A model generated the notes under the pieces. That model did not search any database, was not told the origin of the DNA, and saw nothing but the letters and a program-made list of their open reading frames with translations. A DNA stretch of 64,000 bases from DATLED01 sp035525495 (GTDB taxonomy: Bacteria > Actinomycetota > Acidimicrobiia > Acidimicrobiales > CADCTF01), in the NCBI GenBank assembly GCA_035525495.1, contig DATLED010000022.1, forward strand, positions 1-64,000. Direction: 5' to 3'. Both the position numbers and the translations under genes were made by a program. Below are positions 58,300 through 64,000 of the stretch, one piece after another. Numbering within the stretch: position 1 is the stretch's first letter; each line of letters starts with the position of its first letter.

Positions 58300-59661
58300 G
58301 TGATTCGCGTCCACGACACTGCATCGGGTCGCGTCGTCGACCTCGAGACCCGGGAGCCGGGGAAGGTGTCGATGTACGTCTGCGGGCCCACCGTCTACGA
58401 CGTTCCCCACATTGGTCACGGTCGGTTCGCGCTCGTCTTCGACGTGATCCGCCGGTACCTCGAGTGGCGCGGATTCGACGTCCGGTACGTCTCGAACATC
58501 ACCGACATCGAGGACAAGATCATCAACAAGTCGCTCGAGGAGGGCCGGTCCGCGGACGACGTCGTCACCGAGTACACCGACGCGTGGTTCGAGGCCATGG
58601 ACCGCTTGGGCGTGCGCCGCCCCGACGTGGTGCCGACAGCCACCGGCTACGTGGGGCAGATGGTCGCCTACATCGCCGACCTGATCGACCGGGGCCGCGC
58701 CTACGAGGCGCCCGACGGCGTGTACTTCTCCGTCGCATCCCTCGAGGGCTACGGACTCCTGGCGAAGCAGTCGCTCGAGTCGATGCGCAGCGGGGCAGGG
58801 GACCGCGAGATCGTCGGCGAGGCGGGGAAGCGACACCCGTTCGACTTCGCCCTCTGGAAGAAGGCCAAGCCCGGGGAGCCGTCGTGGGACTCTCCGTGGG
58901 AGGCCGGGCGTCCCGGTTGGCACATCGAGTGCACGGTGATGGCCCTCGACCTGTTGGGCGACGGGTTCGACCTCCACGGCGGGGGCGACGACCTGACGTT
59001 CCCACACCACGAGAACGAGCGCGCTCAGGCCGTCGCCGGCGACCATCGCTTCGCCCGCTACTGGCTGCACAACGGGATGGTCATGGCCCATGGCGGCGAG
59101 AAGATGTCGAAGTCGCTCGGGAACTCCGTGTCGCTGACCGACCTGCTGACGTCCATCGACCCACGGGCCTACCGGTTGTTGGTGCTGCGCTCGAAGTACC
59201 GCACGCAGATGGAGGTCACGCCCGAGACGATCGAGGACGCGACCGAGTCGCTGACCCGCTTCGACAACTTCGTGACGAAGGCCGCGCCGTACCCGGAGGC
59301 CGCGCCGGACGACACCTACCTCGAGCGCTTCCGCACGGCGATGGACGATGACTTCGGCACGCCGACGGCGACGGCGCTGATGCAGGAGGCCCGCCGCGAC
59401 GGGAACCTCGCCTTCGACGCGGGAGACGCGGCTCGGGGGGCCGTACTGGCCGCGACCCTCAAGGAGCTCGGCGGCGCATTGGGCCTCGAGTTCCGCGTCG
59501 CCAGCGACGACGTGGACGTCGCCTCCGCCGACAAGGCACGCCGTCGCGACCAGGCGCGGGCCGACCGGGACTGGGCGTCGGCTGACGCGCTGCGGGCCGA
59601 GCTCGAGGCCGACGGATGGACCGTCCAGGACGGCCCGTCCGGCACCCGCCTCACCCGCTGA
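58300..59661 (+). CDS. cysS: Cysteinyl-tRNA synthetase
   Basis: 453 residues, class I. CGPTVYDVPHIGH at 28-40 carries the first zinc Cys and HIGH motif; further zinc ligands are in HIECTVMA and FPHHENERAQ; GEKMSKSLGN is the KMSKS loop near residue 268; RRRDQARADRDWASADALR is the usual C-terminal DALR-like helix. It charges tRNA-Cys. The paralogous MshC (mycothiol ligase) has a similar core, but the full anticodon domain and 450-residue length support CysS. GTG 58300 follows TAGGTT (58287-58292) by 7 nt: leaderless. Divergent from valS. Confidence 0.93.
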   Translation: MIRVHDTASGRVVDLETREPGKVSMYVCGPTVYDVPHIGHGRFALVFDVIRRYLEWRGFDVRYVSNITDIEDKIINKSLEEGRSADDVVTEYTDAWFEAMDRLGVRRPDVVPTATGYVGQMVAYIADLIDRGRAYEAPDGVYFSVASLEGYGLLAKQSLESMRSGAGDREIVGEAGKRHPFDFALWKKAKPGEPSWDSPWEAGRPGWHIECTVMALDLLGDGFDLHGGGDDLTFPHHENERAQAVAGDHRFARYWLHNGMVMAHGGEKMSKSLGNSVSLTDLLTSIDPRAYRLLVLRSKYRTQMEVTPETIEDATESLTRFDNFVTKAAPYPEAAPDDTYLERFRTAMDDDFGTPTATALMQEARRDGNLAFDAGDAARGAVLAATLKELGGALGLEFRVASDDVDVASADKARRRDQARADRDWASADALRAELEADGWTVQDGPSGTRLTR

Positions 59662-59725
59662 CTTTCCGGCGTTCACCTGGTACCTTGCGCGGTGAAGCTG
59701 CACGTGAACAAGGGTGGGTGCCGAC

Positions 59726-59926
59726 ATGGCGACCGGAACGGTGAAGTGGTTCAACAACGAGAAGGGCTTCGGCTTCATCTCGCAGTCCGACGGGGCCGAC
59801 GTGTTCGTGCACCACTCCGCCATCGACATGCAGGGCTATCGAAGCCTGGCCGAGGGGCAGGCCGTCGAGTTCGAGGTCCAGGAGAGCCCGAAGGGGCTCC
59901 AGGCCACGAACGTGCGACCCGTCTGA
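59726..59926 (+). CDS. cspA: Cold-shock protein (CspA family)
   Basis: 66 residues with the RNP1 and RNP2 motifs of the cold-shock domain: TGTVKWFNNEKGFGFIS and DVFVHHSAI. The C-terminus EGQAVEFEVQESPKGLQATNV is typical. It binds single-stranded nucleic acid as an RNA chaperone. The in-frame ATG at 59726 is used rather than an upstream start, since family members begin M-x-x-GTVKWF. An SD-like GGGTGGG lies about 9 nt upstream. The 64-bp leader is too short for the long cold-shock type structured leader. Confidence 0.93.
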   Translation: MATGTVKWFNNEKGFGFISQSDGADVFVHHSAIDMQGYRSLAEGQAVEFEVQESPKGLQATNVRPV

Positions 59927-59997
59927 CACCACGCCCTCGGAGCGCCCGCCAGTCGACGATTTGCACGTCGACGGCGACGCCGCCGACGCTCTAGACC

Positions 59998-61230
59998 GTG
60001 CGACGTCGACGGGTGGGGCCGCGCCGCGAGCCGTTGCCGGAAGGGTTCGGCACGATCTGGTCGGCGGTCGCCCTCGACTTGGTCGGATTCGGGATCGTGC
60101 TGCCGATCCTCCCGCTCTACGCCGAACGGTTCGACGCCGGCCCGGCGACCGTCGGACTCCTCGTGGCGTCGTTCTCGCTCGCACAGTTCGTGTTCTCGCC
60201 GATCTGGGGCCGGGTGTCGGATCGCATCGGTCGCAAGCCGGTGCTGGTCCTGTCGTTGTTCGGGACGGCCGTCGGTTCGCTGCTGACGGGTCTCGCCGGC
60301 TCGCTGTGGCTGCTGTTCGCCGCCCGGATCCTCGATGGGATCTCGGGCGCGTCGGTGTCCGTCGCCCAAGCGGCGGTCACCGACCTTGCGCCGCCGTCGC
60401 AGCGTCCTCGCCTGTTGGGCCTGCTGGGCGCGGCGTTCGGAATCGGCTTCGTCGCCGGCCCCGCCATCGGCGCGCTGGCGGCGTTGGGTGGCCCCCACGT
60501 CCCGTTCCTCGTCGCCGCCGCGTTGGCGTTCGTCAACGCCGTGATCGCCGCCGTCCGGCTGCCCGAGACGCGTTCCGTGTCGGGACTTGCCCCCACCAGG
60601 GTCAAATCCCGACACCGAACGGAGGGGTTGCGGGCGCATCTGCTCGTGGCGTTCGTCAGCCTGTGCGCCTTCAGCGCGTTCGAGGCGACGTTCGCGCTGT
60701 TCGGCGAGCGGCGGCTGGGGCTGCGGATCGCGTCGACGGGCGTGGTGTTCACGGTCATCGGGGTGCTGATCGCCGTCGTGAACGGCGGACTGGTGGCGCC
60801 GACCGTCCGTCGGCTGGGCGAGCCCGGAACGCTGCGCCTCGGGCTCGCGCTCAACGCGTGCGGGCTTGCCGTCCTCCCGTTCGTACACTCGTGGTGGGCG
60901 ATGGCCCCGGCGCTCCTGTTCCTGACGAGCGGGCAGGGGCTGGTGACGCCGACGCTCGCGGCCACCGTCGCCGGCCGGGTCGAAGACGACCGGCGGGGTG
61001 AAGCGTTGGGTGCGCAGCAGTCGGCGGGCGGCCTTGCCCGCGTCGTCGGACCGATCGCCGGCGGGTTCGCCTTCCAGCACCTCGGCGTGGGCGCGCCCTC
61101 CTTCGGCGGCGTCGCCCTCCTGGTCGCGGCGGTGATCGTCCTCAGTCGGGTGCCGGAAGGGCGACGCCCCGATCGGCCAGCCACGTCGCCGCCGTCTCGA
61201 CCGGGAGCTCCCACACCGACTGCGCGATGA
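59998..61230 (+). CDS. MFS transporter, DHA1/TetA-like
   Basis: 410 residues with about 12 predicted transmembrane helices. WGRVSDRIGRKPVLVLSLFG is motif A (GxxxDrxGRkp), ARILDGISGASVSVAQAAV contains the family's helix-4/5 signature, and FGIGFVAGPAIGALAA is motif C, characteristic of drug-proton antiporters. Substrate unknown. The gene ends with a proline/arginine-rich tail (EGRRPDRPATSPPSRPGAP) and overlaps the convergent GNAT reading frame by 89 bp, so the tail may not be functionally constrained. Confidence 0.85.
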   Translation: MRRRRVGPRREPLPEGFGTIWSAVALDLVGFGIVLPILPLYAERFDAGPATVGLLVASFSLAQFVFSPIWGRVSDRIGRKPVLVLSLFGTAVGSLLTGLAGSLWLLFAARILDGISGASVSVAQAAVTDLAPPSQRPRLLGLLGAAFGIGFVAGPAIGALAALGGPHVPFLVAAALAFVNAVIAAVRLPETRSVSGLAPTRVKSRHRTEGLRAHLLVAFVSLCAFSAFEATFALFGERRLGLRIASTGVVFTVIGVLIAVVNGGLVAPTVRRLGEPGTLRLGLALNACGLAVLPFVHSWWAMAPALLFLTSGQGLVTPTLAATVAGRVEDDRRGEALGAQQSAGGLARVVGPIAGGFAFQHLGVGAPSFGGVALLVAAVIVLSRVPEGRRPDRPATSPPSRPGAPTPTAR

Positions 61231-62213
61231 GCGGTCGGTAGCCCATCTCCCGGTTGATCCCCAGCATGGCGTCGTTGGAGTCGGCGTTGCCCGTACGGAT
61301 GTGGGTGACGCCGGGCCGCTCGTCGAGGACCCGTAGCGTCATCGCCGCCTTCAACCACTTGCCGAGCGCGTGGCCACGGTGCTCGGGCCGCACGCCCGTC
61401 GAGTCGACGTAGACGTACTGCGGCTGGGTCGGGTCGTACATGACGTCGTGGAAGCCGGCCCACGCGCCGGTCTCCTTGTGGCGCACGACGAGCGTCCATG
61501 GCTCGTAGCCGCCGGCGGCCGCGATCCGTTCGTGTTCGCGGACCTCTTCCGCGGTCAGCGTGAAGTCGTTGAGGTCGAGGTCGTCGCGGGGCGCCGTGTT
61601 CATCACGAGGACGAGGTCGAGCCAGCGCTCCATGTGCTCGTCGTGCACCGGTCCGTCCCAGCCGAGAAGCTCGTAGTCGGCGGAGCGGCTTGCCGCGTCG
61701 GCCACCCAACGTTCGAGCATCGGACGATCGACCTCGTGAGCGGCAGGTGGTTCAGGTGGACGGCCTGCCGCTCGACCCCGCCGATTGCCGCCGCGAACGC
61801 GGCGCCAGCGGGAATCCCCTCCGTCGTCGTGCCGATCAGCCGCGACCGTCCTTCCCGCTGCGCGACGGCGACGAGGTCGGCCAGCAGCCTCGTGCCCAAC
61901 CCGCGCCGGCGGTGGTCGCGCCGGATCGACAGGTTCACCCACAGGACCTCGGGGTTGTCGTCGTTCTCCGGATCGATGCTGGTCGCGCCGGAGCCGACGA
62001 GCGTGCCGTCGGCGTCGCGCGCGCGGAAGGCGAACCGGTGGACGCGCGCAGGTGCGGCGCGCAGCGCGGCGATCGTCTGCTCGGCGGTCGAGTCCGGGTC
62101 CCCGGCAGCATCTCGTCCTTGATCGCGTTGGCGAACGCGACCCGCTCGGTCACCTCCTCGTCGGTGTCGTGGAACGGGTCGTGCTGGTGGGTCGTGTACC
62201 CCGCCGTCTTCAT
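61142..62213 (-). pseudogene. Double-GNAT protein disrupted by two single-base frameshifts
   Basis: A continuous double acetyltransferase is legible only across three reading frames. Frame one: ATG 62213 to DEMLPG. The frame shifts at the C/G run near 62100-62103, continuing as DPDSTAEQTIAALRAAPARV and RRRGLGTRLLADLV (first GNAT loop). A second shift near 61736-61742 leads to HEVDRPMLERWVADAAS and HRGHALGKWLKAAMTLRVLD (second GNAT loop) and the stop at 61142. Restoring one base at each site gives about 357 residues. Either this is a recent pseudogene or the assembly has two indels; the first lies in a homopolymer, favouring error. Confidence 0.75.
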
Positions 62214-62276
62214 CGGGTGCACGGTACGAACCCGGGCTCAGCGCCGCAGCGGGTTTCTGGCGCGCCGAAGCCCGCG

Positions 62277-62298
62277 GTTGTTACCGTCGAGTAACAAC
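62277..62298. promoter_or_regulatory. Palindromic operator before acyl-CoA dehydrogenase
   Basis: GTTGTTAC (62277-62284) and GTAACAAC (62291-62298) are exact reverse complements separated by cgtcga. The dyad is 29-50 bp before the ATG at 62327 and overlaps the expected promoter position. It resembles operators of TetR-family regulators of acyl-CoA genes; no regulator gene is adjacent, so the binding protein is unknown. Confidence 0.6.
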
Positions 62299-62326
62299 GC
62301 CCGTCCCCCCGTCGGAGGTACCCGCC

Positions 62327-63544
62327 ATGGCCGAGTTCTCGCTGCAGCTCAACGAAGACCAGCTCCAGATCCAGAAATGGGTCCACGACTTCGCCGAGAA
62401 CGTCGTGCGCCCGGCGGGTGCCGAGTGGGACGAGCGCGAGGAGACCCCGTGGCCCATCATCGAGGAGGCGGCGAACATCGGTCTCTACGGGATGGACTTC
62501 ATGGCCAACGCCATGATGGGCGACCCCACTGGCTTGACGTTGCCGATCGCCATGGAGGAGCTCTTCTGGGGCGACGCCGGCATCGGTCTGTCGATCTTCG
62601 GATCGGGTCTGGCCGCGGCCGGGATCTCTGGCCAGGGGACTATGGAGCAGACCCTCGAGTGGGTGCCGCAGTGCTACGGGACCGCCGACAAGGTGCAGCT
62701 CGGTGCGTACTGCGTGTCAGAGCCCGATGCCGGATCGGACGTGTCGTCGTTGCGGACCCGGGCGGTCCACGACGAGGCCAACGACGAGTGGGTCCTCAAT
62801 GGCACCAAGGCGTGGATCACCAATGGCGGGATCGCCGACGTGCACGTCGTGGTCGCGACGGTCGACCCCGAGCTGAAGTCGCGGGGCCAGGCCTCGTTCG
62901 TCGTTCCACCGGGAACCAAGGGCCTGTCCCAAGGGCAGAAGTACAAGAAGCACGGCATCCGCGCGTCGCACACCGCTGAGGTCGTGCTCGACGACGTGCG
63001 GGTGCCGGGCCGGTGCTTGTTGGGCGGTAAGGAGAAGCTCGACGCCAAGCTGGCGCGGGCGCGGGAGATGGGGCGGACCGGCGAGAAGCAGCCGGCGATG
63101 TCGACGTTCGAGGCGACCCGACCAGCGGTCGCCGCGATGGCCGTGGGAATCGCCCGCGCCGGCTACGAGTACGCGCTGCAGTACGCCAAGGAGCGCCAGG
63201 CCTTCGGCAAGGCGATCATCCAGAACCAGGCGATCGCCTTCATGCTGGCGGACATGGCCACGGAGATCGATGCCTCCCGTCTGTTGATCTGGCGTGCGGC
63301 GTGGCTCGCCCGCAACGGCGGATACAAGAACGCCGAGGGCTCGATGTCCAAGCTCAAGGCGGCGCGCACGGCGGTCTGGGTGACCGAGCGGGCGATCCAG
63401 ATCCTCGGCGGTTACGGCTACACCCGGGAGTACCCGGTCGAGCGCTTCCACCGTGACGCCAAGATCATGGACATCTTCGAGGGCACCGAGCAGATCCAGC
63501 AGTTGGTCATCTCCCGGGCCATCTCCGGCCTGCGCATCGAGTAG
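62327..63544 (+). CDS. Acyl-CoA dehydrogenase
   Basis: 405 residues. The FAD-binding block AYCVSEPDAGSDVSSLRT and WVLNGTKAWITNGGIADV, the helical QRFGKAI-like KERQAFGKAIIQNQA, and QILGGYGYTREYPVERFHRDAKI are canonical. The catalytic Glu is E385 in IFEGTEQIQQ. It introduces the alpha-beta double bond of an acyl-CoA, passing electrons to ETF. Chain-length or branched preference cannot be assigned. SD GGAGG about 10 nt before ATG. A palindromic operator precedes it. Confidence 0.93.
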   Translation: MAEFSLQLNEDQLQIQKWVHDFAENVVRPAGAEWDEREETPWPIIEEAANIGLYGMDFMANAMMGDPTGLTLPIAMEELFWGDAGIGLSIFGSGLAAAGISGQGTMEQTLEWVPQCYGTADKVQLGAYCVSEPDAGSDVSSLRTRAVHDEANDEWVLNGTKAWITNGGIADVHVVVATVDPELKSRGQASFVVPPGTKGLSQGQKYKKHGIRASHTAEVVLDDVRVPGRCLLGGKEKLDAKLARAREMGRTGEKQPAMSTFEATRPAVAAMAVGIARAGYEYALQYAKERQAFGKAIIQNQAIAFMLADMATEIDASRLLIWRAAWLARNGGYKNAEGSMSKLKAARTAVWVTERAIQILGGYGYTREYPVERFHRDAKIMDIFEGTEQIQQLVISRAISGLRIE

Positions 63545-63567
63545 CTCTACCAGGGCTTTGTCGATCG

Positions 63568-63593
63568 ACCCGACCTGTTGCGACTCGTCGGGT
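63568..63593 (+). terminator. Hairpin after acyl-CoA dehydrogenase
   Basis: ACCCGAC (63568-63574) pairs with GTCGGGT (63587-63593) around a 12-nt loop, 24 bp after the acyl-CoA dehydrogenase stop. A T-run is absent. Plausible intrinsic terminator for that gene. Confidence 0.45.
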
Positions 63594-63630
63594 ACTCCTC
63601 GAATCGACGGATCCGGCGTACGCGGAGTTG

Positions 63631-63756
63631 ATGGCGACGTTGGTCGAACGAAAGAAGGGCGTCTGGTTCGCGCGCGTCTTCGTGCCCGCCGTGGGGCATG
63701 CCCGCCCGGCAGGTTGGCCGCATCTTCCGAGCAACCAAGAAGTCGGTGCGCCGCTC
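63631..63756 (+). pseudogene. Remnant of a phage-type integrase N-terminus
   Basis: Frame one reads MATLVERKKGVWFARVFV, and after a frameshift the other frame reads PARQVGRIFRATKKS. Together these resemble the arm-binding N-terminal domain of tyrosine integrases (ERKKGVWRVRVFVG followed by GRPRQVSRTFRGTKK), which is well conserved in actinobacteria. The rest of the integrase is missing, and the fragment ends at a palindromic repeat. It marks an old integration or transposition event beside the acyl-CoA dehydrogenase gene. Confidence 0.5.
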
Positions 63757-63805
63757 GTTCTGGGTGGGCTCGACGACCTCCCAGGTCGATCAACCCGCCC
63801 AGAAC
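63757..63805. repeat. 49-bp palindromic element, copy 2
   Basis: GTTCTGGGTGGGCT at the left and CAACCCGCCCAGAAC at the right frame a 49-bp unit with the same length as the element at 16516-16564; by eye 39 of 49 positions are identical, and the right arm matches at 17 of 18. The left arm has decayed relative to copy 1. It abuts the integrase remnant. Confidence 0.7.
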
Positions 63806-63883
63806 GCCGACGGCCGCGTTCACGCGCCCCGACGTGGCGCTCCGTGCCCCACGACATCCTCGAGCGCGAGCAAGGATGACGCG

Positions 63884-64000
63884 GTGACGAAGATGGGACT
63901 GGTCCTCGACTGCACGAACCCCGGCGAGCTGGCGAAGTTCTGGGCGCCGGCGTTGGATTACGTGATCGTCGGCGCGGCGGGCGCGTACGTGATGCTCCTG
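63884..64000 (+). CDS. VOC-superfamily (glyoxalase-like) protein, N-terminal part
   Basis: GTG 63884, preceded by AAGGA, starts MTKMGLVLDCTNPGELAKFW then APALDYVIVGAAGAYVMLL up to the window end. LVLDC.NPGELAKFWAPALDY is the usual opening of glyoxalase-like VOC proteins of actinobacteria. The gene is cut by the window edge, so metal ligands and length cannot be judged. A general metal-dependent binding or dioxygenase/isomerase role is all that can be said. Confidence 0.75.
   Translation, partial: MTKMGLVLDCTNPGELAKFWAPALDYVIVGAAGAYVMLL

Overview
The window is about 64 kb of very GC-rich DNA, densely coded on both strands, with many GTG starts. Gene content points to a free-living actinobacterium, most likely of the class Acidimicrobiia. 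The clues are a CAP-domain secreted protein ending in 'GYWLVASDGGIFAFGDA'-type repeats, a MarP-like membrane protease, an F420-type LLM oxidoreductase, an ECF41 sigma factor, and a halohydrin-dehalogenase-like SDR related to those described from Ilumatobacter. This placement is inferred from protein families only. I see no rRNA, tRNA, CRISPR array or intact mobile element.

Layout. 0-9 kb: the tail of an ISL3 transposase, a GNAT enzyme, an HTH-citrate synthase, DUF2332, an APH-like kinase, a Baeyer-Villiger-type monooxygenase, an ArsR-AHSA1 fusion, and a glutamine-synthetase-like/SDR pair. 8.7-16 kb: a c-di-GMP-I riboswitch ahead of a secreted CAP protein, then a giant ten-repeat DUF11 surface protein with an LPXTG anchor. 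16-23 kb: a divergent sulfatase locus, with TetR, SRPBCC and sulfatase on the minus strand and a halohydrin-dehalogenase-like SDR, a second sulfatase and a DinB protein on the plus strand. The two sides are separated by one near-symmetric operator-promoter. 22.8-27 kb: an autoregulated TetR and a heterodimeric ABC exporter. 27-36 kb: a REC-EAL phosphodiesterase, a DHA2 transporter, an acyl-CoA synthetase, an FAD oxidoreductase with ECF41, and a thioesterase. 36-46 kb: HAD, PhyH, GH3, TetR, a fused CoA-transferase, enoyl-CoA hydratase and GH13. 46-55 kb: MarP, an alkylsulfatase-like MBL protein, TetR, LLM, an ABC1 kinase, a GGDEF protein with a C-terminal ribbon-helix-helix domain, and a MacB-like ABC system. 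55-64 kb: ValS, CysS, cold-shock protein, MFS, a frameshifted double GNAT, an acyl-CoA dehydrogenase, an integrase remnant and a VOC protein start.

Themes. (1) c-di-GMP is represented at three levels: a synthase-like GGDEF protein that may bind DNA, an EAL phosphodiesterase, and a riboswitch controlling a surface protein. (2) At least ten genes carry a TANNNT -10 element 6-8 nt before the start codon, so leaderless transcripts look common. (3) Many genes serve acyl-CoA, sulfate-ester and xenobiotic-type metabolism under small TetR/ArsR repressors with visible palindromic operators. (4) Palindromic 49-bp elements at 16.5 kb and 63.8 kb look like two members of a dispersed repeat family.

The most unusual items are the divergent sulfatase/halohydrin-dehalogenase-like locus with its mirror-image leaderless promoters, the GGDEF-RHH fusion with an extended dyad upstream, and the riboswitch with a readable SD-sequestering switch.
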